A stretch of DNA of 9,387 nt, taken from assembly GCA_964538885.1 (NCBI GenBank), contig CAZIHR010000087.1, positions 1 through 9,387 on the forward strand, read 5' to 3'. Under the pieces are notes generated by a model, which saw nothing but the letters and a program-made list of their open reading frames with translations, was not told the DNA's origin and searched no databases. Of this stretch, positions 1 through 8,019 are shown in pieces. A program made the position numbers and the translations under genes. The DNA comes from JAPOPJ01 sp964538885 (GTDB lineage: Archaea > Thermoproteota > Nitrososphaeria > Nitrososphaerales > Nitrosopumilaceae). Numbering within the stretch: position 1 is the stretch's first letter; the number at the start of each line of letters is the position of its first letter.

Positions 1-108
1 CATATGTCTCTCAAAGATGAGATGGAGACCCCTGCACAGGCATATGTGCGTAAACAGCCACCACAAGATATAACAGACGAGGGGATGGAGGAAGACATAC
101 ATGCATAA
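1..108 (+). CDS. 3' end of an unidentified plus-strand gene, cut by the left window edge
   Basis: Frame 1 is open from the window edge to a TAA at 106-108 and encodes a 35-residue hydrophilic, mostly acidic tail ending in EEDIHA. The mix of charged residues with Pro and Gln looks like a flexible protein C terminus, and no other frame here reads as convincingly. An in-frame ATG at 4-6 exists, but I see no promoter or binding site before it, so an internal Met is more likely than a start. The gene would converge on the LSm gene, with 130 nt between the two stops. I do not recognise the family and infer no function. It could be a chance open frame. Confidence 0.45.
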   Translation, partial: HMSLKDEMETPAQAYVRKQPPQDITDEGMEEDIHA

Positions 109-238
109 TCTCAATGCGAACTACTTTTGGGATTGCACAAATTTGTCAAGCTAAGATATATTCATACACCAACTAGACATAAGGAAAACCGCGGCACCAA
201 GTGGTACTTTTCACCAGTAGCCAAGCACATCACATATC

Positions 239-472
239 TTATTCATCACCAGGTAGAGAGATTAACAATATGTTGTCTCCACGTAACAAAATCTTGCCTA
301 GTGCTACAGGCGTTTGGGAAGATATATCTTCGGTCGCCTCCAGTGTCAGATTCATATGTACATCAAAGTCCTGGAGGATTCCTCTAATGGTGGTGCTGTT
401 GCGCAAACGAAGCAGTATTACCTTGCCTTGGTTGTCTGTCATCAGTGCGGTGATCTCATCTACCATAACCAT
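239..472 (-). CDS. Sm-like archaeal protein (LSm/SmAP)
   Basis: A 77-residue protein of the usual size for archaeal Sm-like proteins, which form six- or seven-membered rings binding U-rich RNA. The Sm1 motif covers about residues 16-47, with G16, G31, D35 and the RNA-contact stretch DVHMN at 37-41. The Sm2 motif is GKILLRGDNI at 59-68, carrying the R-G-D/N signature. An in-frame TGA lies directly before Met1, so the start must be Met1 (470-472) or Met3 (464-466); only a weak GAG precedes them. The gene starts 22 nt after the rpoA stop on the same strand, so it is probably the last gene of the polymerase operon. That gap contains a T5 run, which could allow partial termination and lower LSm expression. 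The family is clear; the RNA targets are unknown. Roles in tRNA, sRNA or mRNA metabolism are known for relatives but are inference here. Confidence 0.93.
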   Translation of the reverse strand: MVMVDEITALMTDNQGKVILLRLRNSTTIRGILQDFDVHMNLTLEATEDISSQTPVALGKILLRGDNILLISLPGDE

Positions 473-494
473 TCATCTCAAGCTGAAAAACATA

Positions 495-3400
495 TCATTT
501 TCTTTTAGAAACCTGCATGTATAGATCAACTGTCCCACTACCTATAGGTATGTTGCTTCCAACTATGACGTTTTCAGTGATGCCTTTTAGGCGTTCCACC
601 TCACCGCCCAATGCTGCATGTGCTATTGTGGGAACTGTAATCTCAAAAGCTGCTCTTGCAAGTACGCTGTCCTTGGTACCTGCAACCCCATGCCTACCTA
701 TCTGTTGCATGTATCCACGCGAACACATCAAGTCAGACACCAGCATAATATACCTATTATCTACCTCAAGGCCCTGATCTTCTAGTGTGTTATTTAGCTC
801 ATTGATTAATGCGTTCCTTGCTGCCTCAATGCCCAAAGTGGAGGCAATCTCAAACACATTATTTGTCTGAATATTTTTTCTGTTGATTCCATGCACTTCA
901 AGGGCCTTGGCGATGTTAGAGCCCGCTGTCTGGATTACCCATTCATCATCCTTTTGAACTAGTGTAACACGCTCTATATCAGGTACACCTTTGACCGTGG
1001 TGTTGAGAACTTTATTTCGTATTGCAATAACTGAGGGGGCATCTGCCTCTTCAACGAGTTTGAGTGTAAGTAATTCCCCCGTAGTCTCTATCTTGAACTT
1101 TTTGTTCGATTGGAGAGCAGTCTCCACCTCTCCTATAGTGCAACCCCTATCCTCAAGCCTAGTGGGACTCAATACAAGTCGGATCTCCGTGGAATAGTCA
1201 GTATCAGTATCCGAAATCAGTGCACTCACTTTGGTTTGCAATATATTTCGCGCTACACGAATTGCCTTCTCACGGGATCCCTTTGTCTCATCATCAAGAT
1301 AAATGTCCATGGTGGGTGTTACCGGTTTCTTTCTTGCGTCAACCAGCTCAATGAGTCTTGGAAGTCCCAATGTTACGTTTCGTTCCTTGATTCCCGCAAA
1401 GTGAAAAGTTCTCAGTGTCATCTGCGTGCCCGGTTCACCTATTGACTGTGCAGTAATTATTCCAACCGCTTGTCCTGGCTCCACCTTTGCCCGATTGTAT
1501 AACAAAAGACCTTTACGGCATACAGTCTCCACCCCATTGATGCTCAATTTGGAGTCAAGCAAGCTGTCAGTTACAATCTGTGTCAGTCGCGGATTGAACG
1601 TCTTGGTGTATTTGTGAGTAAGTGCAAGAATTTCATCTTTTGTGGCCTTTTTCCCAGAATCCACAATAGTCTGTGATTCAATCAATCTATTTACATTGAA
1701 TGCCTCTCCGTGATCGCTTTTTGCCACATCAATTCCATCCTCACCGTACAGGAATTGAATTATGTGTCCATGTGGATCACGTACTGTTCCATCATACTCT
1801 AGCCGAATGTGCTCCAATGCATTGATGAGTCTCCGCTGCATGTAGCCACTCTGTTGTGTCCTGACAGCAGTATCCACCAATCCTTCTCTTCCCCCCATGG
1901 CATGAAAGAAAAACTCCAATGTGGACAGTCCATCCCTATAATTAGACTTTACAAATCCGTGTGCATCAGGATCGTTGTCGTGTTCTGTATAGTGTGGCAA
2001 TGCCCTGTTGTTGTATCCATCATGAAGTCTGTTCCCACGACGAGACTGCTGTCCCAGTGCACCGGCCATCTGGCCTATATTCAATGCAGAACCCCTAGCA
2101 CCAGTGGTAGCCATTATTCTGCCTGCATTTGATTGAGCAAGAGATTGATCCGCGGTGGAGCCTGCTTTGTCCCTTGCCTTACCAAGCTCATTTACTATAG
2201 AGGCCTCCAGAGCATCCTCAGGTCTCATTCGTCTTGAGAGTTTCAAGGTGCCTTTCTTGTACTCTGATGTAAGATCAGCTATGGTGCCATATGTGTGTGA
2301 TATGTCATCGAGAATCTGCTGCTTGTTTTTTTCTGGTATCTCCAAATCCCCGTAACCATAGCTGAATCCATAGTGGGTGATGAACTGTTTGACCATAATT
2401 AGTATAGAGTTGAGGAACTTCTTACCTATGTCATTTCCGTAATCTTTGGCAATCCTATGTAGTACACTCTCTGGCTCTTCAGCACCAATGGATGACTTGT
2501 CTATTACACCACTTATCAGCTCACCATTTTTGATGACAACATCCTTTGGTGTACCCTTTGTTCCTTTTGACCACTTGGACGTTATGACATAGTTAAAGTC
2601 GCTTGGAAGGAATAGCGAGAACAGCTGCTTTCCAGTATATGCAGGGCCATTCTTGGTGTTTAAAGCAGGCTTTGGCAGTTTGCCGTTGTATCCTCCCAGC
2701 ATGGCAAGATTCGAGAATTCCTGAACTGAAAGTACAGTGTCATCCTTGGTCAGCAGGTAGGCACCAGTCACAAAGTCCCTCAATGCCCCAATTATCGGTC
2801 CCCCATATCGAGGTGAGATCAGCTGATCTTGCACTCGCATCAGCAATATTGCCTCTGCCCTAGCTTCCTCACTCTGGGGCACATGAAGGTTCATCTCGTC
2901 ACCATCAAAATCGGCATTGTATGGAGGACAAACTGACGGATGTAGTCGGAAGGTCTTTCCAGGTAACACCTTAACATAGTGAGCCATAATCGACATCTGG
3001 TGAAGCGACGGCTGTCTATTGAACATAACAATGTCACCGTCAGACAAATGGCGTTCTACAAGATATCCTATCTCAAGGGTGTCTGCAATTGTTGAGCGAT
3101 CCTCCACAAAGTCGAGCCTAATTTTGACCTTATCAGGACGCATGATATAGTTGACTCCTGGAAACGTGTTTGGTCCGTTAATTACAAGCTTTTTCATCCT
3201 CTCAATATTCCACGCCGTGACAATCTCTGGAATAGTTAATTTCATAGCTACCGATTCAGGAACGCCAACTTCAGATAAATCCAAGTTGGGATCAGGTGAA
3301 ATTACTGTCCTACTAGAAAAGTCAACCCTCTTACCTGATAGGGAGCCCCTGAACCGACCCTCCTTACCCTTGAGTCTCTGTGTCAACGTCTTCAGAGGGC

Positions 3401-4286
3401 GACCCGAGCGGTGATGTGCTTGCGGAATACCAGAAACCTCATTGTCAAAATAAGTTGTGGTGTGATATTGCAGCAGATCTACTAAATCCTGAACTATCAG
3501 TGGAGGTGTACCAGCTTCCTTGCTTTCTTTAAGTCGTTGGTTGACTCTGATGATATCAACCATCTTGTGCGTAAGATCATCTTCAGAGCGAATTCCCGTT
3601 TCCAGTATTATTGAAGGCCTGACGGTAACTGGTGCCACAGGCAGTGCCTGAAGTACAAACCATTCTGGTCGTGCAGTTACCGGATCATATGCAAGTAGTG
3701 TGAGATCATCATCAATAATCTGCGAAAATCTCTCCCTAATAGTGATTGGAAGAAGCCGGTGCTCACCAAGCTCCGTCTTTTCAACAAAGATGGTCGGCTT
3801 TGTGAAGATAAGCTCGTACTGTGTCTTGCCGCAGTGTGGGCATTCTTTTGCCTTTTTGGCTTTTTCGATGATCTGTTCGGGGATTCGTTTTTGTGAAATT
3901 ATCGTATATGCTGCATGTTTATCTTTGATTTTTTTGAACTCATCAAGATCCTCTTGAGGTACCTTGAGTCGTGCACATGAACGGCATGTGGACTGGAGCA
4001 GTTTGTAGATGTTGTCTATAAATGCAATATGTAAGACGGGTTCTGCAAGCTCAATGTGTCCAAAATGTCCCGGGCACCGAGCAGCAGTATTCCCACATGT
4101 AAGGCATTTTTGTCCAGGCTCCAGAGTACCAAGCCGGCCATCCATAAGACCTCCCTGAACAGGCATGCCATCCTCATCATAAGTTTCAGGTGCAGTGATC
4201 TCGGCCACTGAATACTTTCGTACCTCAGTTGGAGACCAGATAGAAAACCTAATGCCGTCAATTGACTTTATAGCTTGGACTGACAT
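495..4286 (-). CDS. rpoA: DNA-directed RNA polymerase largest subunit, fused A'/A''
   Basis: This 1263-residue subunit is the homologue of bacterial beta' and eukaryotic Rpb1 and carries the catalytic aspartates for RNA synthesis. Visible parts in order: zinc site C61, C64, C71, H74; second zinc site C101, C104, C149, C152; active-site motif NADFDGD at 457-463, with D459, D461 and D463 holding magnesium; the block leading into the bridge helix from FFFHAMGGREG, about 792-828; and the trigger-loop region with QSIGEPGTQMT at about 947-957. The A'' part continues to the C terminus. Most archaea split this protein after a region matching about 840-880, but the frame here is continuous, as in Thaumarchaeota and eukaryotes. 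There is no intein and no Rpb1-type heptad tail. The ATG overlaps the rpoB stop by one base (TAATG), with a GGGAGAGGG ribosome site 4 nt before it, so translation is probably coupled. All catalytic residues are intact. Confidence 0.98.
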   Translation of the reverse strand: MSVQAIKSIDGIRFSIWSPTEVRKYSVAEITAPETYDEDGMPVQGGLMDGRLGTLEPGQKCLTCGNTAARCPGHFGHIELAEPVLHIAFIDNIYKLLQSTCRSCARLKVPQEDLDEFKKIKDKHAAYTIISQKRIPEQIIEKAKKAKECPHCGKTQYELIFTKPTIFVEKTELGEHRLLPITIRERFSQIIDDDLTLLAYDPVTARPEWFVLQALPVAPVTVRPSIILETGIRSEDDLTHKMVDIIRVNQRLKESKEAGTPPLIVQDLVDLLQYHTTTYFDNEVSGIPQAHHRSGRPLKTLTQRLKGKEGRFRGSLSGKRVDFSSRTVISPDPNLDLSEVGVPESVAMKLTIPEIVTAWNIERMKKLVINGPNTFPGVNYIMRPDKVKIRLDFVEDRSTIADTLEIGYLVERHLSDGDIVMFNRQPSLHQMSIMAHYVKVLPGKTFRLHPSVCPPYNADFDGDEMNLHVPQSEEARAEAILLMRVQDQLISPRYGGPIIGALRDFVTGAYLLTKDDTVLSVQEFSNLAMLGGYNGKLPKPALNTKNGPAYTGKQLFSLFLPSDFNYVITSKWSKGTKGTPKDVVIKNGELISGVIDKSSIGAEEPESVLHRIAKDYGNDIGKKFLNSILIMVKQFITHYGFSYGYGDLEIPEKNKQQILDDISHTYGTIADLTSEYKKGTLKLSRRMRPEDALEASIVNELGKARDKAGSTADQSLAQSNAGRIMATTGARGSALNIGQMAGALGQQSRRGNRLHDGYNNRALPHYTEHDNDPDAHGFVKSNYRDGLSTLEFFFHAMGGREGLVDTAVRTQQSGYMQRRLINALEHIRLEYDGTVRDPHGHIIQFLYGEDGIDVAKSDHGEAFNVNRLIESQTIVDSGKKATKDEILALTHKYTKTFNPRLTQIVTDSLLDSKLSINGVETVCRKGLLLYNRAKVEPGQAVGIITAQSIGEPGTQMTLRTFHFAGIKERNVTLGLPRLIELVDARKKPVTPTMDIYLDDETKGSREKAIRVARNILQTKVSALISDTDTDYSTEIRLVLSPTRLEDRGCTIGEVETALQSNKKFKIETTGELLTLKLVEEADAPSVIAIRNKVLNTTVKGVPDIERVTLVQKDDEWVIQTAGSNIAKALEVHGINRKNIQTNNVFEIASTLGIEAARNALINELNNTLEDQGLEVDNRYIMLVSDLMCSRGYMQQIGRHGVAGTKDSVLARAAFEITVPTIAHAALGGEVERLKGITENVIVGSNIPIGSGTVDLYMQVSKRK

Positions 4287-7200
4287 TATACCCTCTCCCT
4301 TATCAGCAGTCTCGGAGCGACATTGAGACTCTGCATCTCTTGTAATAACAACTTGAAGGCATATGCAACTGAAACCGAAGATACCTTGGCCTTGTCACCA
4401 CATACACGACAGACATACTTTCTCTGTTTCACATCATGATATGCCACAAGACCGCATCTCTCACAGACGTAAATGTCTGACTTGTCTGACTCGTCAAGTA
4501 GTCTGTCTTTTAAGATCATTGATGCCCCGTATGCAATGAGGCAGTCGCGTTCCATTTCGCCGAATCGCAGGCCACCACCCCTTGCACGACCTTCCGTAGG
4601 CTGCTTGGTCAACATTTGAACTTGACCGCGTGCACGCGCATGGATCTTGTCGGCAACCATATGATGTAATTTTTGATAGTACACCACACCAATAAAGACC
4701 TCCACCGGGAATGCTTTTCCAGTTCTCCCATCATACATCTTTTCCTTGCCAGAGTACTGGAATCCTGCAGCATCCATGACAGCCTTGACTTCATCCATTT
4801 TTTCGCCGACAAATGCAGAACCATCAAACTGACTTCCCCTGATTGAAGCTGCTTTTCCGCAGATTGATTCCATCATCATTCCCACTGTCATTCTAGACGG
4901 GAACGCGTGTGGGTTGATCAGTACGTCTGGTTGAACTCCTTCTGCAGTATATGGCAGATCTTCTGCTTTGGCCAGTATTCCAAGTACTCCCTTTTGACCA
5001 TGCCTTGAAGCAAACTTGTCACCTATCTCTGGAATCCTCATGTCACGCACTCTGATCTTGTACATCTTACCGCCCTCATTGGACTGGGTCATAACCACTG
5101 TATCCACCACTCCAGTTTCAGACGGTCTCACACTAACTGAGGTATCTCTTCTGTATGGGCCGGCGGATTCAAACTCCCTATACTCTTCCATGAATCGTGG
5201 TGGACTGGTCTTGCCAATCAGAATATCTCCACCATGTACTTGCGACTCTGATGCAACAACTCCGTCCTCCTCAAGTAGCCTGTATGCCTTTTCACCCTTG
5301 AACCCTCTTATGTTGTCCTCGGCATTAGGAATCTCAAAGCTGTCTCGCATGCCTCCCGGATACTGCTTTGCCTCAGCATCATAAATCCTGAAGAAAAATG
5401 TTCGACCCAAACCGCGGTCAACTGACGATTTGCTTAGTACGATGGCATCCTCAATATTGTAACCATCAAATGGTAACACCGCCACTATACAATTTTGTCC
5501 TGCAGGTCTATCTTCTAGTCCCAACAACTTCATTGCCTTGGTATTGACCACGGGAGTTTGAGGATACAACATAAAGTGTTGCCTCACATACGTGCTGGTA
5601 TTCATCATAGGAGTAGAGAATCCCAAGCTCTGCTTTGCCATGGCAGACTCGTACGTATTTCTGGGGGACTGATTATGCTCAGGATACGGAATGATTGATG
5701 CACCAGCACCAAGAATTGCAGGTGAGAATACTTCAAGATGAGTATGCTTGTCCAAGTTTGCCTCATCAAGTGAGATGTAACAGTTTTCTTCCTCGTTGGC
5801 ATCAATCAGTTCTATGATTCCCATCCGTAACAAGTCATTCCAAGAAAGCAGCTTGGTTGAAATCTTTTTCAATAGATCCGGCACAAGTAGCGACTTGTTG
5901 TCTTTGATGATGATGAGGGGTCTCAAAACTCTACCTGCATTACAATTGACGTAAAGCCTCTTTGTAGAACCTTCAATATCTGACTTGTGAAAAGATATGC
6001 CCACATGTGGATGAATCTTGGAGTTTCGCCTGAGATCTCGTAGGAGACTTGCAAGCTGCTCGCCGTCCTTGTAATATCCAATCAGCTTTCCGTCAACAAA
6101 GATCCTAGTTCCATCTTTTTTCAAGTCATTCTTTGCATCAAAAAAATGGATCGTCCCCACATCATATAGTTTTTCGATTATCTCTTCAGATGCTACATTA
6201 ACAGATATGATACCTGACAGTGCCAAATTCTTGACAAGGCCACAATTGGAACCCTCTGGTGTTTCACTGGGGCATATGCGTCCAAAGTGGGTAGCGTGCA
6301 AGTCTCGTGCCTCAAAGTTTGGCTGGGTCCTGCTCAATGGTGACTGAATTCTTCTTAAATGACTAATTGTGGAAAGATAGTTGGTCCTATCAAGCAGCTG
6401 TGTGACACCCACACGTCCTCGTCCCCAATTCCCAGTGGCGATTGCATTGTTTAGCTTGTCAGTGATTATTCCCGGTCGTATTGCAGCTGCTACTGCATTA
6501 ATTCCACGTTTTTGGCCGGAACGCTCAAGTTGATATTTCATATCTCTAACAAGATTACGGAACGCCGTCCTGAAGAGATCTGCCAGCATTTGTCCTGCAA
6601 ACTTTATGATTTTGTTACCATAATGATCCTTGTCGTCAGGTGCAATCCATCCAAGCTTGAGCTCCAACAATTTGCAGGTGGCCTCTCCCAAAAATTGTGC
6701 CTTTTCCTTTCTGTGCTCAGGATGCTTTCCTAAATGAGGTAACAAACCCCAATCAAGGAGTGTCTCTGCACGTTTGATTTGAAACTCTTCAAGCATGCCC
6801 GGTGCAATTCTCTTGCTAATGTACACTATAGCATCTTTGGATGTAGTGACATCCACTGCTTTCTCAAAAGAGCCTTCAAGTTCGTTCTGCACATGATCAA
6901 CGAGAGACACTATAGATGCAATCTCCTTGTCAGATTCTAGGCCAAGTGACCTCATGAGTGTGATTACCGGAATATCTACAGGAGAACCAGGTATTCTAGC
7001 TACAATCAGTCCATCATTCTTCATTACAAGTTCCAGCTTTGCACGATAACCCACAATGGAAGAGTACACCTTGGCCTTGAACACCACGTTACCTCCCACG
7101 GTCTCCCTATCAACGATGATTTTGTTGTATGAGAGATCCTCCAATCCCACGACTACTCTTTCAGAACCATTGATGATAAAGTATCCACCAGGATCATTTG

Positions 7201-7633
7201 GATCCTCACCATGTTCAACTAATTTTTGTGGAGTGAAATTATGCAATATACATGCGTTTGATTTGGCCATCACAGGTACATCACCTATATGAATAAATCT
7301 AGATTCTAAAATTTTGCCGTCCTCAACAACGTTTGCCTCCATCATTACCGGTGCAGAATAAGAGACGTTCCGCAGCCTTGCCTCTGCAGGAGTTATGTGG
7401 GTGATCGAGCCATCAAGTTCCATCATACGTGGTTGCTGTAGCTTGACTCTGCCAAGTTGTATCTTATATGGATACTCGGCATTCTCAATTTCAATTTGAC
7501 CGGCCTCGTTGATAATGCTCTGTAGTCCAGTTTCCAGAAACTCGTCAAAGGAGTTCAAGTGTTGTCTAGCTATACCCTCTCGCTTGAGAATGTCTTGGAT
7601 TACAGGCCAACGTTTAGTGGAGGGATCAGCCAT
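4286..7633 (-). CDS. rpoB: DNA-directed RNA polymerase second-largest subunit B
   Basis: An 1115-residue single-chain subunit, the homologue of bacterial beta and Rpb2. It forms one side of the active-site cleft and the wall, and holds the RNA-DNA hybrid. Recognisable blocks: the fork region from RIQSPLSRTQ to the CPSETPEGSNCGLVKNL core (about 428-470); GYNIEDAIVLSKSSVDRG at 724-741; GDKFASRHGQKG at 871-882; the clamp-proximal RARGGGLRFGEMERDCLIAYGA at about 1016-1037; and a C-terminal zinc site C1057, C1060, C1075, C1078. The gene is not split into B' and B'', unlike in many methanogens and halophiles, and its length is normal for the unsplit form. The ATG overlaps the rpoH stop by one base, with GGTGG 7 nt upstream as ribosome site. 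It overlaps rpoA in the same manner. Nothing is truncated or missing. Confidence 0.98.
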   Translation of the reverse strand: MADPSTKRWPVIQDILKREGIARQHLNSFDEFLETGLQSIINEAGQIEIENAEYPYKIQLGRVKLQQPRMMELDGSITHITPAEARLRNVSYSAPVMMEANVVEDGKILESRFIHIGDVPVMAKSNACILHNFTPQKLVEHGEDPNDPGGYFIINGSERVVVGLEDLSYNKIIVDRETVGGNVVFKAKVYSSIVGYRAKLELVMKNDGLIVARIPGSPVDIPVITLMRSLGLESDKEIASIVSLVDHVQNELEGSFEKAVDVTTSKDAIVYISKRIAPGMLEEFQIKRAETLLDWGLLPHLGKHPEHRKEKAQFLGEATCKLLELKLGWIAPDDKDHYGNKIIKFAGQMLADLFRTAFRNLVRDMKYQLERSGQKRGINAVAAAIRPGIITDKLNNAIATGNWGRGRVGVTQLLDRTNYLSTISHLRRIQSPLSRTQPNFEARDLHATHFGRICPSETPEGSNCGLVKNLALSGIISVNVASEEIIEKLYDVGTIHFFDAKNDLKKDGTRIFVDGKLIGYYKDGEQLASLLRDLRRNSKIHPHVGISFHKSDIEGSTKRLYVNCNAGRVLRPLIIIKDNKSLLVPDLLKKISTKLLSWNDLLRMGIIELIDANEEENCYISLDEANLDKHTHLEVFSPAILGAGASIIPYPEHNQSPRNTYESAMAKQSLGFSTPMMNTSTYVRQHFMLYPQTPVVNTKAMKLLGLEDRPAGQNCIVAVLPFDGYNIEDAIVLSKSSVDRGLGRTFFFRIYDAEAKQYPGGMRDSFEIPNAEDNIRGFKGEKAYRLLEEDGVVASESQVHGGDILIGKTSPPRFMEEYREFESAGPYRRDTSVSVRPSETGVVDTVVMTQSNEGGKMYKIRVRDMRIPEIGDKFASRHGQKGVLGILAKAEDLPYTAEGVQPDVLINPHAFPSRMTVGMMMESICGKAASIRGSQFDGSAFVGEKMDEVKAVMDAAGFQYSGKEKMYDGRTGKAFPVEVFIGVVYYQKLHHMVADKIHARARGQVQMLTKQPTEGRARGGGLRFGEMERDCLIAYGASMILKDRLLDESDKSDIYVCERCGLVAYHDVKQRKYVCRVCGDKAKVSSVSVAYAFKLLLQEMQSLNVAPRLLIRERV
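4291..4299 (-). promoter_or_regulatory. rpoA ribosome binding site inside the rpoB 3' end
   Basis: Read on the minus strand this is GGGAGAGGG, ending 4 nt before the rpoA ATG and lying within the last codons of rpoB. It is purine-rich and complementary in parts to the CCUCC core at the 3' end of archaeal 16S rRNA. Together with the TAATG overlap it supports the chosen rpoA start and re-initiation by the same ribosome. Confidence 0.65.
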
Positions 7634-7884
7634 TATACTTCCACCGCATAACGATAATAGAAGCTCTCTCCAGCTGTGGGGCTTTTTCTTGTGATTTTTA
7701 TCATATCACCGGGTTTTACACCAAGTCCTAAGATGGCCGGATCATTTACAAAAATTAATGGAAGTTCGGTAGGTTTACAATTGAATTTTTTCAAAATCTG
7801 CTCGGCCTCCTTTTTTGAGACTATCTCATGTTTTGGGACAAAAACGTGATCGGGTACAAGTACTTGATTTTTCTTGATCGCCAT
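7633..7884 (-). CDS. rpoH: DNA-directed RNA polymerase subunit H (Rpb5 C-terminal-like)
   Basis: An 83-residue protein matching archaeal RpoH, which corresponds to the C-terminal assembly domain of eukaryotic Rpb5 and binds the largest subunit at the lower jaw. Family landmarks are all present: DHVFVPKHEIVSKKEAEQIL at about 17-36, LPLIFVNDPAI in the middle, the GVKPGDMIKITRKS block, and the ending SPTAGESFYYRYAVEV. The eukaryotic N-terminal Rpb5 domain is absent, as is normal in archaea. The ATG at 7882-7884 is preceded by a good ribosome site (GGGGTGAT, 6-nt spacer). It is the first gene of the polymerase operon; its TAA overlaps the rpoB ATG by one base. The rpoH-rpoB-rpoA order is the conserved archaeal one. 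Confidence 0.96.
   Translation of the reverse strand: MAIKKNQVLVPDHVFVPKHEIVSKKEAEQILKKFNCKPTELPLIFVNDPAILGLGVKPGDMIKITRKSPTAGESFYYRYAVEV
7641..7645 (-). promoter_or_regulatory. rpoB ribosome binding site inside the rpoH 3' end
   Basis: GGTGG on the minus strand, 7 nt before the rpoB ATG and within the last rpoH codons. It is a partial match to the GGAGGTGATC-type Shine-Dalgarno sequence. It supports the ATG at 7631-7633 that overlaps the rpoH stop. Confidence 0.55.
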
Positions 7885-7890
7885 TTAAAA

Positions 7891-7898
7891 ATCACCCC
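7891..7898 (-). promoter_or_regulatory. rpoH ribosome binding site
   Basis: GGGGTGAT on the minus strand, separated from the ATG by 6 nt. GGTGAT is an exact match to the complement of the ATCACC found at the 3' end of 16S rRNA. It fixes the rpoH start and shows that the operon mRNA has a 5' leader, unlike the divergent gene. Confidence 0.75.
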
Positions 7899-7913
7899 AA
7901 AGAACATTAAATG

Positions 7914-7942
7914 TGACAGTAAATAATATGCACAAACTGTCA
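7914..7942. repeat. Operator-like inverted repeat upstream of rpoH
   Basis: Arms TGACAGT (7914-7920) and ACTGTCA (7936-7942) are perfect 7-bp reverse complements with a 15-bp AT-rich spacer. The arm centres are 22 bp apart, about two helical turns, which suits a dimeric DNA-binding regulator touching one face of DNA. The repeat sits between the candidate TATA box at 7961-7968 and the rpoH start, overlapping either possible promoter. It could instead be a weak RNA hairpin in the leader. A repeat this short could arise by chance. Confidence 0.4.
7920..7928 (-). promoter_or_regulatory. Candidate TATA box 2 for the RNA polymerase operon
   Basis: Minus-strand TATTATTTA lies almost entirely in the spacer of the inverted repeat. 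A start about 25 nt downstream would fall at the beginning of the ribosome site, a short but usable leader. It is an alternative or additional promoter to the TATA-like element at 7961-7968. Confidence 0.3.
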
Positions 7943-7960
7943 AAAATGCTCTTCGTGGTT

Positions 7961-7968
7961 AATATATA
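7961..7968 (-). promoter_or_regulatory. Candidate TATA box 1 for the RNA polymerase operon
   Basis: On the minus strand this reads TATATATT, within GATATATATTAA. With the usual archaeal spacing of about 25 nt, transcription would begin near 7938, giving a leader of roughly 55 nt before rpoH. That leader would start within the right arm of the inverted repeat at 7914-7942. A second candidate, TATTATTTA at 7920-7928, would start transcription near 7898 and give a leader of about 14 nt. I cannot decide between them from sequence. Confidence 0.5.
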
Positions 7969-8011
7969 TCTAATCTGATTTTTCTTTCTAGTCAATAAAA
8001 TTTTTCACAAC

Positions 8012-8019
8012 TTTAAATA
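8012..8019 (+). promoter_or_regulatory. TATA box of the PEFG-CTERM gene, leaderless promoter
   Basis: TTTAAATA is centred about 27 bp before the A of the ATG at 8043. Archaeal transcription usually starts about 25 bp downstream of the TATA centre, so the mRNA should begin at or within a base or two of the start codon. No Shine-Dalgarno sequence precedes the ATG, which agrees with a leaderless transcript. This also excludes an upstream TTG at 8028 as start, since it would not be transcribed. Confidence 0.65.

Larger units (their letters stand above)
239..7884 (-). other. RNA polymerase operon rpoH-rpoB-rpoA-LSm
   Basis: Four same-strand genes are packed with junctions of -1, -1 and +22 nt, and I see no terminator or clear promoter between them, so one transcript is likely. 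In many other archaea the polymerase genes are followed by rpl30e, nusA and rps12; here the next gene is an LSm gene, after which the orientation changes. No strong U-tract or hairpin is visible in 109-238 downstream of the LSm gene, so the 3' end of the transcript cannot be placed. Co-transcription is inferred from spacing only. Confidence 0.8.

Noticed and set aside
109..238. Possible C/D-box small RNA or hairpin terminator between the left-edge gene and the LSm gene
   Set aside because: GTGATGT on the minus strand resembles a C box, but no properly placed D box or guide layout follows. The short ACCA/TGGT palindrome near 197-206 is too small to mean much, and there is no strong U-tract.
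201..524. A 107-codon plus-strand open frame across the LSm gene
   Set aside because: It is antisense to the clearly recognised LSm gene and the rpoA end, with no promoter or ribosome site.
5016..5384. A 122-codon plus-strand open frame opposite rpoB
   Set aside because: It lies wholly inside highly conserved rpoB coding sequence; the open frame is a by-product of rpoB codon use, and its Ser/Pro-rich translation is not protein-like.
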